DNA of 50,993 nucleotides from Oscillospiraceae bacterium (GCA_015067675.1 SVMB01000016.1:1-50993), one strand, 5' to 3'; shown: positions 8,177 to 17,221, numbered from the stretch's first letter. Program-made: numbers and translations. The notes: generated by a model from the letters alone, not told the origin.

Positions 8177-9325
8177 ATGAATCAGCCTGTCTGCATCGTT
8201 CCCTGTTCCGATTACGACCAGTCCACGGTCAGCGCCGCGTTCGACGCGCTGCTGGCCTGTGCCGACCTGCTTGACTGGGTGCGTCCCGGCATGACCGTCG
8301 GCATCAAGGTCAATCTCATCGCTCCCCGGCGTCCGGATGCCGCCGTCACCACCCATCCCGCGCCTGTGCGGGAACTTTGCCGCCGTCTCATTGAGCGCGG
8401 CGCCAAAGTCATCGTCGGCGACAGCCCCGGCGGGCTCTATACCCCGGCCATTCTGGAGCGCATTTATCAGTCTGCCGGACTCAAATGTGTGGAAGAAGTC
8501 GGCGCCAGCCTCAATTACGACGTTTCCGAGTCACAAAAGAGCTTTCCCGAGGGGCATATTCTGCACGAATATTCCTTCACCGCCTGGCTGGACAGATGTG
8601 ACGCGGTCATCAGCTTTGCAAAGCTCAAAACCCACGGCATGATGGGCATGACTGCTGCCGTCAAGAACCTTTTCGGCGTTATTCCCGGCACCAAAAAGCC
8701 CGAATACCACTATCTTTACCCCAGCACGATGGATTTTGCCCATATGCTGGTGGATCTGTGCCGTGCGGTAAAGCCGACGCTCTCCCTCATCGACGGCGTA
8801 TGGGGCATGGAGGGCAACGGCCCCACCGGCGGCAATCCCCGTCACGCAGGCGTCCTTCTTGCCTCCCGCGACCCGTATGCCTGCGATGTACTGGCAGGTG
8901 CGCTGATGGGCATCACGCCCGACGGTGCACCGCTGCTCATGGCAGCAAACGCGCAGGGATTGGCTCCCCTTTCGGCCGATGAGCTCGATATCCGCGGCGA
9001 ATGGAAGTCCTTCGTGCAGCCCGACTGGAAGAAAATCACCGGTGAGACCCACGCAACCTTCAGCCAGAACGGTCCCCTCATCGATCGGCTCATGCAGACG
9101 GCGCTGCGCCGCCGACCCAAGCTTGATCCCGCGCTCTGCATCGGCTGCGCCGAGTGTGCCAAGGTCTGCCCTGCGCACGCCATCTCCATGCGGGAAACTG
9201 CCGGGGGCAAGCGTCCGCGTTTTGATTACGGCAAATGCATCCGCTGCTTCTGCTGTCAGGAGTTTTGTCCGAGATCGGCACTCATCGTACATCGCGGCGC
9301 GATTGCCCGGCTTCTGAGCCGGTAA
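8177..9325 (+). CDS. DUF362-domain protein with C-terminal 2[4Fe-4S] ferredoxin module
   Basis: The 382 residues comprise an N-terminal DUF362 domain (IKVNLI, VGDSPGG, KLKTHGMMGMTAAVKNLFG, SLIDGVWGMEGNGP) and a C-terminal ferredoxin with CIGCAECAKVCP and CIRCFCCQEFCP, each binding a 4Fe-4S cluster. The protein is widespread in Clostridia. A redox role is likely, but the substrate is not known. No signal peptide is visible. An AAAGGAG site sits 5 bases before the ATG, and the gene lies 9 bases after the glycosidase gene, so the two are co-transcribed. Confidence 0.9.
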   Translation: MNQPVCIVPCSDYDQSTVSAAFDALLACADLLDWVRPGMTVGIKVNLIAPRRPDAAVTTHPAPVRELCRRLIERGAKVIVGDSPGGLYTPAILERIYQSAGLKCVEEVGASLNYDVSESQKSFPEGHILHEYSFTAWLDRCDAVISFAKLKTHGMMGMTAAVKNLFGVIPGTKKPEYHYLYPSTMDFAHMLVDLCRAVKPTLSLIDGVWGMEGNGPTGGNPRHAGVLLASRDPYACDVLAGALMGITPDGAPLLMAANAQGLAPLSADELDIRGEWKSFVQPDWKKITGETHATFSQNGPLIDRLMQTALRRRPKLDPALCIGCAECAKVCPAHAISMRETAGGKRPRFDYGKCIRCFCCQEFCPRSALIVHRGAIARLLSR

Positions 9326-9351
9326 CAGTCTAAAAATCCGCATAAAAGTCA

Positions 9352-9392
9352 ACGGGAGAAACCATATCGGGTTATGGTTTCTCCCGTTTTTT
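9352..9392 (+). terminator. rho-independent terminator after the DUF362 gene
   Basis: A 15-bp perfect stem (9352-9366 with 9373-9387, ACGGGAGAAACCATA) is followed by a T-run on the plus strand. It abuts the stop codon of the convergent minus-strand gene and may serve both. Confidence 0.9.
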
Positions 9393-9921
9393 ATTCTGCT
9401 TTCCGTCCGAGAATGTCGATGCGGATGAACGCAATCAGTACCGAGCAGATCACCAGTATGTCGGTTGTCATTCCCGCGACGCTTCCCATGGCGATGTCAT
9501 AAATCAGCCAGCAGGGATTGCTGATGAGATTGAGGATACGTATGGTGCGGGGATTATTGATCCCCAGAGAGACCGACGACAAAAGCTTTGCCGCGATCAC
9601 AAACAGACTGATCGGTCCGTGCCAGGACAAAAACCCCAGTCCGCAGAACATGGCGCCGAAGATAATCTGAAAGATCAGCGTGCTCTTCCCTTTGCTGATG
9701 CGCCGGTAATACACACCGTTTGTGATGCAGCTTACAAAGTTGAGCGTCATGCCCGTATATCCGCCCATCAGCAGATAATGGATTGCTGCCAGAAACTCGT
9801 TGCCGATTTTGCAGATTACGATAGCTTTGTATTTTTTCTGCTGCATACCGATCACAACGATGATCGTTCCCATATATCCAAGAATCTGTGCGATCAGTTG
9901 TGCCTGTGTCAATCCAAACAT
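9391..9921 (-). CDS. YgjV-like inner membrane protein
   Basis: The 176 residues form about six hydrophobic helices. An N-terminal AQILGYMGTIIVVIGMQQK and central INNPRTIRILNLISNPCWLIYD resemble the YgjV/Imp family, whose function is unknown. The ATG at 9919-9921 follows GAGGG. A longer reading that starts 19 codons earlier has no ribosome site. It diverges from a DeoR regulator and shares a 123-base control region with it. Confidence 0.75.
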   Translation of the reverse strand: MFGLTQAQLIAQILGYMGTIIVVIGMQQKKYKAIVICKIGNEFLAAIHYLLMGGYTGMTLNFVSCITNGVYYRRISKGKSTLIFQIIFGAMFCGLGFLSWHGPISLFVIAAKLLSSVSLGINNPRTIRILNLISNPCWLIYDIAMGSVAGMTTDILVICSVLIAFIRIDILGRKAE

Positions 9922-9960
9922 TTCAATTCCCTCTTGTTTTTTCTTCTCTGAACGCCTATA

Positions 9961-9989
9961 ATTATAACAGTCAAACATTTCAAACGCAA
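9961..9989 (-). promoter_or_regulatory. probable promoter of the YgjV-like gene
   Basis: TATAAT (9961-9966) is perfect. The -35 TTGCGT (9984-9989, spacer 17) is weak. The weak -35 and flanking repeats suggest regulated use. Confidence 0.55.
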
Positions 9990-10029
9990 TAGATGTTCGA
10001 AATCAAGAAAAACAAACATTCATACAAAC
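9972..10029. promoter_or_regulatory. direct repeats in the DeoR/YgjV divergent region
   Basis: CAAACATT occurs at 9972-9979 and 10013-10020. Each copy is followed within a few bases by a further CAAAC (9981-9985; 10025-10029). The two copies flank the -35 region. They are candidate DeoR binding sites, by position only. Confidence 0.4.
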
Positions 10030-10044
10030 AGATGTGGTTATGAT

Positions 10045-10737
10045 ATGGGAATGAATCAACGACAAAAAGACATTCTGGACTGGGTTAACCAAAAGCAGCG
10101 GGTCAGCGTGACATTTCTTGCCCAAACGCTGTTTTTCAGCGAGATGACGATCCGCCGTGACCTGATCAAACTGGAGAACGAGGGATATCTCAAGCGCTAT
10201 CACGGCGGAGCTATGGCGCTGTCCCTGACCGAGCTGTATCCGATTGAACAGAGAATGTTCATTAACGAACACGAAAAGCGAGACATCGCCAAATATGCTG
10301 AAAAGCATCTGCGCGATAATCAAACCATCTTTCTGCCCGGCAGCTCCACCTGCGCCTATCTGCTGCCGTTCATGAAGAACTACTCAGGGCTTCACATCAT
10401 CACAAATTCCGTGCAGTTTCTGGTCACCCTTTCGGAGATGAATATCCGCTGCACCATCTCCGGCGGCGAGTATTATGCTGCCGAAAAGGTTCTGGTCGGT
10501 CATGCCGCAAACCATTTTTTCCGCTCCATGAACTACGACATCGCCTTTCAGGGCTGCGACGGTATAACGGAAGACGGGCAAATCTCCGTCGTACGTGAGC
10601 ACGCGGCTGAGCTGTTCCGTATCAGCTTTACCAATGCCGAAAAGCATATCATCATCGCAGACCATTCCAAATACGGTGTCCGCTGCACCTACAACGTCTG
10701 CCGTGTCGACGACGCCGATGAGGTGATCATGATTTAG
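10045..10737 (+). CDS. DeoR-family transcriptional regulator
   Basis: The 230 residues open with the N-terminal winged helix VSVTFLAQTLFFSEMTIRRDLIKLENEGYL (about 20-50; key residues TIRRDL). A DeoRC sugar-phosphate sensor domain follows, with IFLPGSSTCAYLL, IITNSVQ, CTISGGEY and IADHSKYG. These repressors respond to phosphorylated sugar intermediates. Two starts are possible, ATG at 10045 or 10051, and neither has a strong ribosome site. No sugar gene adjoins it, only the YgjV-like membrane protein, so the target is open. Confidence 0.92.
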   Translation: MGMNQRQKDILDWVNQKQRVSVTFLAQTLFFSEMTIRRDLIKLENEGYLKRYHGGAMALSLTELYPIEQRMFINEHEKRDIAKYAEKHLRDNQTIFLPGSSTCAYLLPFMKNYSGLHIITNSVQFLVTLSEMNIRCTISGGEYYAAEKVLVGHAANHFFRSMNYDIAFQGCDGITEDGQISVVREHAAELFRISFTNAEKHIIIADHSKYGVRCTYNVCRVDDADEVIMI

Positions 10738-10814
10738 CCCGCCCCCGCATTTCCGATCGCAGAATCTTTTTTTACGCATTCGCGTCTTTTTGGCTCACAT
10801 ACATGTTAACGCAC

Positions 10815-10850
10815 AAAAAGTGCGTACAGATTACTCTGTACGCACTTTTT
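10815..10850. terminator. bidirectional terminator between the DeoR gene and small membrane genes
   Basis: A perfect 15-bp stem (10815-10829 with 10836-10850) starts with five A and ends with five T, so it works for both the plus-strand deoR gene and the convergent minus-strand pair. Confidence 0.9.
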
Positions 10851-10859
10851 ATATCTTTC

Positions 10860-11150
10860 TCACTGTTCGTTTGGTTCTTCCGTAACAGATTCCGGAGCCT
10901 TTTCCGGCTCGGTTTTGGCTTTAAACATTCCGACAATCAGCCGGATGATTCCAATGATGAAAAACACCGCACCTGCCAGTCCCCAGACCAGCATGTACAG
11001 CACCTTCGGTTCGCTCTCCGCCGATCGGCTTGCCCCGGTATAGTGCAGCAGCACGATCAGCAGTGCGCCGATTCCCGGTACAAACCAGCGAATCGGCATA
11101 TTCTTTTTCCACGCTTCATCAAAACGCTTTTTCCAGTCAGACATCCGCAT
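10860..11150 (-). CDS. small two-helix membrane protein, unknown
   Basis: The 96 residues have a basic amphipathic N-terminus, two hydrophobic segments (about 20-40 and 50-73) and an acidic Glu-rich tail. No family is recognised. The start may be the ATG at 11150 or the one two codons later (11144). Either overlaps the end of the gene upstream, so translation is coupled. Confidence 0.65.
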   Translation of the reverse strand: MRMSDWKKRFDEAWKKNMPIRWFVPGIGALLIVLLHYTGASRSAESEPKVLYMLVWGLAGAVFFIIGIIRLIVGMFKAKTEPEKAPESVTEEPNEQ

Positions 11151-11391
11151 CTACCGCTTTCTCTTTTTCCTGTCTGCGCCGTCTGTACAGCATCACCAAT
11201 CCCACTGCCGCAAAGACTGCGGCAGCACATCCGTGAAAGACTGCGAACGGCACAATCACTTTCAGTCCGTAGGGATCCGTCAGATACTCTGCCAGCCGTC
11301 CGATGAACACGATCACCTGCGATGCCGCCAGGAAAAACCAGACCCATATCCCGACTTTGTTTCCGCAGCATCCGCATTTCTTCTCCGCCAT
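11137..11391 (-). CDS. small membrane protein with N-terminal CxCC motif, unknown
   Basis: The 84 residues begin MAEKKCGCCGNK. Two hydrophobic helices follow (about 13-33 and 47-68), then a basic RRRR stretch and a polar tail. The cysteine cluster could bind metal or be lipid-modified, but no signal for the latter is visible. It is the first gene of a two-gene unit with a strong promoter. I do not recognise a family. Confidence 0.65.
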   Translation of the reverse strand: MAEKKCGCCGNKVGIWVWFFLAASQVIVFIGRLAEYLTDPYGLKVIVPFAVFHGCAAAVFAAVGLVMLYRRRRQEKEKAVDADV

Positions 11392-11435
11392 TCACAGCAC
11401 CGTCCTTTCCCTTGCACGCAGATATTACCGCTTTC

Positions 11436-11464
11436 ATTCTATCATTCACGTTCTCTTTTGTCAA
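11436..11464 (-). promoter_or_regulatory. sigma-A promoter of the small membrane gene pair
   Basis: TTGACA (11459-11464), spacer 17, TAGAAT (11436-11441) on the minus strand, about 45 bases upstream of the start codon. Confidence 0.8.
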
Positions 11465-11527
11465 TCAGCCGCGAAAAAGCCGTATTGCCGCAAAGCCACA
11501 TTCATTTTCCGAAAAAGGACTAAAGAA

Positions 11528-11562
11528 GCGGCAGAAACCATCAAACCCGTGATTTCTGCCGC
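11528..11562 (-). terminator. terminator of the AraC-regulated operon
   Basis: A 10-bp stem GCGGCAGAAA/TTTCTGCCGC (11528-11537 with 11553-11562) is followed on the minus strand by TTCTTTA. It lies 18 bases after the stop codon of the last operon gene. The T-run is moderate. Confidence 0.65.
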
Positions 11563-11579
11563 CCAATGATTCTATTCCG

Positions 11580-13118
11580 TTATACCGCCGCAAGCTCAAG
11601 CCAGGTCAAAACCGCGTTTTCGTGCCCGGTCTTGATCTCGATCTCCTGCGTCAGCGCGCCCAGGTCATCCGCATCCACCACGCAGCCATAGCAACGTGTT
11701 TCCCCGGACACATAATTACCCGTCTGCATACCGATGCCGGGAATGTAGGCGAGATTGATCTTCTCCCACTTCGTGCAAGATTTGCCGTTGACGCGCACAT
11801 CGGCGTCCGGTGCATCCAATCCCTCGATGCCGACGATCAGCATCGCCCGCTTGCTCTTAGGGATCGGGCCTGTGGTGATGGCAAAGCTCTGCGCCTCCTT
11901 CCCAAGCTTTGCCGGGAGCGGCTGCCACATGGGCGGGTATTTGGCAAAGCCCTCTCCCGCCTGCGGGATGACCGCAAAACGCACGCCGCGCTTATAGATG
12001 GATTCCAAATCCGCGCAGCCGGAGAGAACTTCCATATTCCGGATGTACGGGTGGGCACTGAGCATATGCTGATCAAAGGTCCGGTAGGGCGCGTCGGAGT
12101 TGACGAAGTAGTTGAAGAAATACACACCGTCGGAGCCTGCCGCGAGATATCCGGCGGCAAGACCTCTTACGATCTCTGCCGTGGCATAACCCATGCCGCG
12201 GTCGGGGGCATAGTTGACGGCGGTCTCGATGCCCGCCGCCACCTCGACGCCGGGCAGCAGCGCTTTCCACTCCGCCACGGGAATGCCGCTGTCGCCGCCG
12301 GTCCAGCGCGGCGTGGGATTGATGATGTCCACCAGCTTCTCACGCGCCCAGCAGGCAGGGTCAAAGCCGTAGAAGGTGGTATGTTCGTAGTCGCGCATGA
12401 CGCGCACGAGAATACGGATGGGGTGTCCGTGGATTTTTTCGCAGTCAGAAACGATCTGCTTAACGTCCCGCATAAACTGATTCATGATCTCGGTGCAGGC
12501 TTTCATATCCGCCGTCAGATAGCGGAAGCACTGGCACTCGCGCATGAAGTCAAGCTCGATGCCGTACACATCGTAGCGCGAGAGCTGCTCGCGGATGTAG
12601 CTGAGCATCAGGTCGCGGACTTCCTTTACGCTGTAATCAAAGCATTTTCCAAAATAGCCGTAGTCATCGCCCAGCGTCCAACCGTTTGCGAGGGCTTTTT
12701 TCAGGAAACTGTCGATCTTTTCATGCTTCAGAAGCGCAAACGGGTGGCAGTCGTTCATGCGGACGGAGATCCAGGGGTTCTGTCCGTTTTCGCGGCAGCG
12801 ATCGATCCACACCTGGAACGGATCGATCTGCCAGCGCTCATAAATCAGCTGATAGCAGCGGTGCATATTCAGGAAGGAATCCTCAATTCCGTTTTCCGTA
12901 CCCCAGCGGCAGAGTCCTCCCAGCGTCCCGATGCACGAAGAAGGGGTTGCCGACAGTTGGCAAAAGATGTCGAACAGAACATCCGTCACCTGGGTGGAGC
13001 GGTAAATATCCACGAAAGGCCAGAGCATCTCAGGATACACGTTTTCCTGTTCCAGTACCGTATTCAAAAAGGGACAAACATAGGAATTGATGTCGATATT
13101 CATGTATAAACGGGCCAT
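11580..13118 (-). CDS. putative TIM-barrel glycoside hydrolase-like protein (GH10-like/GHL fold)
   Basis: The 512 residues include barrel-like strands at WISVRMNDCHP, YDVYGIELDFMRE, ILVRVMRDY, VDIINPTPRW and GVEVAAGIETAVNY, then GSDGVYFFNYF. Acidic residues at strand ends (the Glu and Asp of GIELDFMRE) are candidates for catalysis. The C-terminal ~120 residues look like a beta-sandwich (VRVNGKSC). No signal peptide is visible, so it is cytoplasmic. It closes the AraC operon and starts after AGAGGTAAC. Assignment is by pattern only; the substrate is unknown. Confidence 0.6.
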   Translation of the reverse strand: MARLYMNIDINSYVCPFLNTVLEQENVYPEMLWPFVDIYRSTQVTDVLFDIFCQLSATPSSCIGTLGGLCRWGTENGIEDSFLNMHRCYQLIYERWQIDPFQVWIDRCRENGQNPWISVRMNDCHPFALLKHEKIDSFLKKALANGWTLGDDYGYFGKCFDYSVKEVRDLMLSYIREQLSRYDVYGIELDFMRECQCFRYLTADMKACTEIMNQFMRDVKQIVSDCEKIHGHPIRILVRVMRDYEHTTFYGFDPACWAREKLVDIINPTPRWTGGDSGIPVAEWKALLPGVEVAAGIETAVNYAPDRGMGYATAEIVRGLAAGYLAAGSDGVYFFNYFVNSDAPYRTFDQHMLSAHPYIRNMEVLSGCADLESIYKRGVRFAVIPQAGEGFAKYPPMWQPLPAKLGKEAQSFAITTGPIPKSKRAMLIVGIEGLDAPDADVRVNGKSCTKWEKINLAYIPGIGMQTGNYVSGETRCYGCVVDADDLGALTQEIEIKTGHENAVLTWLELAAV

Positions 13119-13182
13119 AAGTTACCTCTTTTCAGGCAGTGTTGCATTGCTTTTTCGCATTTGCTGAGTTTTATACTCCAGA

Positions 13183-14592
13183 TCAGTCGTTGATGCCGTA
13201 GGGTGCGCCGAAACTGGCCTGCCGCTGGGCGATGAAGGGGCGTGCAGTCGCCTTGATGGCGTGGAGAATGCAGGAGTTGAGCTCCACCGCGATGCGGACC
13301 TTTCGTCCCAGCGCTTCGGCAAGCTTCTTTTCCTTCCACACCGGCCGCACATCCACGCCGCCGTCAAACTCAAACGGCACACAGTCATCAAAGGAGAAGC
13401 CCGGCAGCGGCTCGCCGCTTTGATCAAGAATGGCAAAGCGTGCCCAGCCGCATTCGGCACGGAGGTTGAAGCTCAGGTCATCTTTCAGCAGCTCAATGCC
13501 CTTGGTGACGATCTTTGCCTCATAGCCAACGGCCTCCAGACCGCAGAAGCCGTCCCGGCGGATACGGTAGATGGGGCTGCCCATCTGCACGCGGCCATTG
13601 AGCGCGTCGTACATCTTCTTATTGTTCTCCGACGAGCCGTGGGTAAACACCGCACCGTTGCAGAGGATATAGTACCACTGCCCGTCCACGCTGGGGCAGA
13701 TATCCATGGGAGACAGACCCATGCAGCCGGGTGTGGGCGGATAGGGACGCTCGATGAGGGTCTTGCCGGAGGTGTAGGTGAAGTCCACTCCGTCGTAGCT
13801 GTAGACCAGTTCAGGCTCCATATAGCCGAACATTTTATAGAAGTCCATGTCCATCAGGCCCACATTGTAGCGCCAGACCATGCCGTAGAAGATGCCGTCG
13901 TACCAACCTGCGGTCATGGAGTAATGCTGAATCTGGGTGTCGTCGGTATTGTACACGGCACCCGGGTGGAGAATGACACGGGGCTCGGTCCAGTTGACCA
14001 GATCGGGCGAGGTTTTGATGGAAATGCGGCGATCCACTGCAGCGCTGCGGTAGAGCAGTGTGTAGTTCTGAGTCACCGGGTTATAGAAAAGTGTATTGCG
14101 GGCGTCACTGGTGTAGGGATGCACGACCATCTCCGGATGATGCTCCCAATGCAGGCCATCGGCTGAGAAGGACATGACCACCGGCGTATGGCGTGCGCCG
14201 GATTCACGCAGCGGTGCCATGCGCGTCATGGCGCAGAGCTTATACCGACGTGCCGGATCGGGATCCAGCGGATCATACAGCACCGACGCACCGTGCAGGC
14301 CGCCCGCACCGTCAAAGACGATGTTTTCGCCGTACTCTCCCTGCACCGGATGCATATCGGCAGGATCGGTTCCCTCCACCAGCCGCAGATCGCGGGGGCC
14401 GTCGATGCCGTAATCCCGCAGTGTCTCGTAATAGACGCGGTAGAGTCCCCGTTCGGGGTCTGAAAGCATGGAAGAATAGGCGCCCGACGGCACCAGCGCA
14501 TAAGGTTCCGGCTTAAACCAGCGGCGGCGTGTTCCCGGACGGAAATCAATAAAATAGTCATCAAACAGGGGCAACGTTACACGATTTTCCAT
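13183..14592 (-). CDS. predicted beta-propeller protein of a glycosidase-like family, unknown
   Basis: The 469 residues have propeller-type strand repeats (SFSADGLHWEHH, SIKTSPDLVNW, YSYDGVDFTYTSG, YRIRRDGFCGLEA) and a C-terminal beta-sandwich, as in GH32/43/130-like proteins. No signal peptide is present. I prefer the ATG at 14592, which lies 8 bases after AAGGA, to one eight codons earlier. It is related in layout to the genes at 14661 and 46547 (opening LFDDYFID resembles ELFLDEQMI). The gene lies 68 bases downstream of its paralogue in the operon. Catalytic activity is inferred, not shown. Confidence 0.6.
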   Translation of the reverse strand: MENRVTLPLFDDYFIDFRPGTRRRWFKPEPYALVPSGAYSSMLSDPERGLYRVYYETLRDYGIDGPRDLRLVEGTDPADMHPVQGEYGENIVFDGAGGLHGASVLYDPLDPDPARRYKLCAMTRMAPLRESGARHTPVVMSFSADGLHWEHHPEMVVHPYTSDARNTLFYNPVTQNYTLLYRSAAVDRRISIKTSPDLVNWTEPRVILHPGAVYNTDDTQIQHYSMTAGWYDGIFYGMVWRYNVGLMDMDFYKMFGYMEPELVYSYDGVDFTYTSGKTLIERPYPPTPGCMGLSPMDICPSVDGQWYYILCNGAVFTHGSSENNKKMYDALNGRVQMGSPIYRIRRDGFCGLEAVGYEAKIVTKGIELLKDDLSFNLRAECGWARFAILDQSGEPLPGFSFDDCVPFEFDGGVDVRPVWKEKKLAEALGRKVRIAVELNSCILHAIKATARPFIAQRQASFGAPYGIND

Positions 14593-14660
14593 GGTATTAT
14601 CCTTCTTTTCGATCATTGTGAAGTCTTTGGCTCATGCGACAGTGCGCATAAAACCTTCCA

Positions 14661-16025
14661 TCAGGCAAAATGATAGCCAAACAGATCGGCGTCACGCAGG
14701 GTAAAGCGAAGCTGTATCGTCTCCCCTTCCAACATACCGGGGCACCGTCCTTCGCCGAAGCCGATGCGCTCCTCGACGCTGTTGCCGTAGAGTTCTTCGG
14801 ACTCCCAGACCTCGCCGGACTCGCGCAGGATCTCAACCTTGACGGAACCGATTGCGGACGTGGCGTAATTGAGCATGAGCTCACTGCCCGTGAAGGTGAA
14901 CGGCTCTGTGGTCATGGTACCGCCGGTGTAGTTGCCGTGCAGAGCGGCAAAACCGTGGCGGCGCAGCGTATAGCGGCGGATGCAGGCATTGGAATGCATA
15001 TAATGCTCGCCGACATAGATGGAAAATTCCGTGGGAGAGGTCTCGAGGATACCCGCGGCGGTGATATAGCAGCGCTGGGTCCAGTTATCGTCGCCGATGG
15101 CGGGGCGGATGAAGGCTTCCGGATAAAGACGGCTGAAATGGGTTCCGTCACGGGAGGAAAGCAGCACACCGTCGGAGATGCCGCCGTGCTCATGGGAAGG
15201 CACTTTCTTGCGTTCCTCGTTAAATCGCATGGGGAAGCTGATCAGATAGTGTTCGGCACCCGGGCAGGGCGTGGTGGCGTTGGTGTAAAAATGCTCCCAG
15301 GGATACTCGGGGCTGTAGGCGTTGGGGATCTGCTCGCTCCAGTGGACAAAATCCTCGGAATCCGCGTGCTGGATGGCACGCACGCCGTCATAGACGTGCC
15401 TCTGGGGCTCGAATTTATGGAAATACCGGCTGTAGCAGCGGTACTTCCCGGCAACGGTGTCATAGAAAGCCAGATTTTGGGAGTCAAAGGCACCGTCGGT
15501 GAGGATCGGAGAGTAATCGGTCACGGTCCAGTGGATACCGTCTGAGGAAACGTAGGCGCTCAGACCGTTGAAGTTATGGCCTGCGGTACCCTTATAGCGT
15601 TCCGAAGCGGGGCATCCGGGCTTTTTGTCGATGAAAGGCGTGAAGTTATGGGCGTTGACTCCGGCAAAGATTGCGTTATTGGCGGTGCTGCCCTCAATTT
15701 CAATGATTCCCAGCTCGGGCTTGGTCCAGTGGATACCGTCGGGGCTCACAGCTATGCAGGTAAACTGATTCTCGGAACGGTCGCCGACATTTTCTGTATC
15801 CTTTGAAAACCAGGAAGCACGGTAGTACAGCCGGTACTCATCCCCGTCCTTCAGAACCGTATTGTAAACACCGCTGCCGATGTCCTCCCAGGGCTTATCC
15901 ATCTCCACCGCGATCTCACGGGGAATGGGCTGCTGCAGGCGAAGCTCAAGGCCGTCGCGCGCGGCGATCATCTGCTCATCCAGAAACAGCTCCCAGCGGG
16001 AAGCGATGTGTGTAGTGTTCTTCAT
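14661..16025 (-). CDS. predicted beta-propeller protein of a glycosidase-like family, unknown
   Basis: The 454 residues open with SRWELFLDEQMIAA and contain IHWTKPELGIIEIEGSTANN, FIDKKPGCPASERYKG, SSDGIHWT, SSRDGTHFSR and LRRHGFAAL. A C-terminal beta-sandwich begins near residue 370. The same blocks occur in the plus-strand gene at 46547. Similar hypothetical proteins are common in Planctomycetes, Lentisphaerae and gut Clostridia, beside sugar genes. No signal peptide is visible. The ATG at 16025 follows AAGGAGG and overlaps the transporter stop by 4 bases, so the two are translated together. Confidence 0.65.
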   Translation of the reverse strand: MKNTTHIASRWELFLDEQMIAARDGLELRLQQPIPREIAVEMDKPWEDIGSGVYNTVLKDGDEYRLYYRASWFSKDTENVGDRSENQFTCIAVSPDGIHWTKPELGIIEIEGSTANNAIFAGVNAHNFTPFIDKKPGCPASERYKGTAGHNFNGLSAYVSSDGIHWTVTDYSPILTDGAFDSQNLAFYDTVAGKYRCYSRYFHKFEPQRHVYDGVRAIQHADSEDFVHWSEQIPNAYSPEYPWEHFYTNATTPCPGAEHYLISFPMRFNEERKKVPSHEHGGISDGVLLSSRDGTHFSRLYPEAFIRPAIGDDNWTQRCYITAAGILETSPTEFSIYVGEHYMHSNACIRRYTLRRHGFAALHGNYTGGTMTTEPFTFTGSELMLNYATSAIGSVKVEILRESGEVWESEELYGNSVEERIGFGEGRCPGMLEGETIQLRFTLRDADLFGYHFA

Positions 16026-17221
16026 ACCTTTTCCTCCTTGCCGCGCATGACGCGGGCACATAAAAAATTGAAACCTGAAATCAGCTGGAACACAACCGTA
16101 ATGATAATCAGCACCGGCAGCGGCATAAATCCCGCCACGGTGGTGGCGAGCATCGTACCGCCGTTGTGCAGGATCATACGCCACGCGTTATAGGTACCGG
16201 CGATTTCCACGGGTACTGCGTACAGCAGCGCCGAAGGCACCGCATAGTCCACGAGCGTACGTCCGAACATGAGAATGGCATACATTGCCAGAAACAGCAT
16301 CGGTGTACCGCGCAGCAGCATCAGCGGCAGAGAAAGAAAGCACAGGCTTCCGGCGAAGATTGCATACCGCGGATGCGTACGCCGGGATACTACGCCGAAC
16401 AGCGCACAGCCTGCCAGCGTTGCAAGCGACTGCACACTGACCATCGCCGTGGTCAGCGTCTCATCATATCCCAGCGTCAGTGCTGCGGCTGCCAGCACCG
16501 TGGTGGTGCCGTTTGCGATGCCGCGGGTGATATTGCCCACAAACAGATGTGAGAACGCCTCGTGGCGAAACATCGCCATCAGCGGGATCTTTTCAGCTTT
16601 CTTTCCAGCGGGTGTCTCGGTATCGGGCGGCAGCAGGGATTTCTGGAAATACTGCAGCACCGCCGCACCCAGCAGGAACAGGCAGGAGATGCCAAAAGCA
16701 AAGGCCATCAGCGTCGAATAGGAATAGCGCACACTCAGCGCACTCATCAGCGCACCTACGCCAAAGGATACAGCACTGGATACCACGCCGCAGATCGCCA
16801 TCACCGAACCGTATTCTTCGGTGCGGTAAATGAAGTAGGGCACCTTATACTCGCAGACCGTGTGGAGCGCCGTGCTCACCGACTGCATGATGCTGATGAC
16901 CAACAGCCACAGATAGGCAGGCAGTCCCGCATCGCTCTGGGCACACAGCGGCAGATAGCATAAAAACAGCAGTGCGCCGGGCACCTGCACCAGCGCCGTG
17001 CGGCGCAGGAGATTACCGCCGTCGGCAAAGCGTGCAAAGAGGATAATCGACAGCACGTTTGCGGCCTGATAGATGGAAGCGTGCAGGTAGATATACTGCT
17101 CGGAAAAGCCGATGGTGCTCAAAAAAGTCTGCACCAGCGAGCCCGAGGCACACAGCAGCGCCGCCGTGCGCAGCGCATAGGCAAGAATCGCGCGTATTTT
17201 GTTTTGTGATATTATGTTCAT
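16022..17221 (-). CDS. MFS transporter, probable glycoside/sugar importer of the AraC operon
   Basis: The 399 residues form about 12 hydrophobic helices with a charged central loop (about 195-215, TETPAGKKAEK). It lacks a signature that would name a substrate. Its position between sialidase-like and propeller genes implies uptake (or export) of the compound they act on. The ribosome site is weak, and a strong hairpin ends about 20 bases before the start codon, so its expression may be set separately from the genes around it. Confidence 0.85.
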   Translation of the reverse strand: MNIISQNKIRAILAYALRTAALLCASGSLVQTFLSTIGFSEQYIYLHASIYQAANVLSIILFARFADGGNLLRRTALVQVPGALLFLCYLPLCAQSDAGLPAYLWLLVISIMQSVSTALHTVCEYKVPYFIYRTEEYGSVMAICGVVSSAVSFGVGALMSALSVRYSYSTLMAFAFGISCLFLLGAAVLQYFQKSLLPPDTETPAGKKAEKIPLMAMFRHEAFSHLFVGNITRGIANGTTTVLAAAALTLGYDETLTTAMVSVQSLATLAGCALFGVVSRRTHPRYAIFAGSLCFLSLPLMLLRGTPMLFLAMYAILMFGRTLVDYAVPSALLYAVPVEIAGTYNAWRMILHNGGTMLATTVAGFMPLPVLIIITVVFQLISGFNFLCARVMRGKEEKV

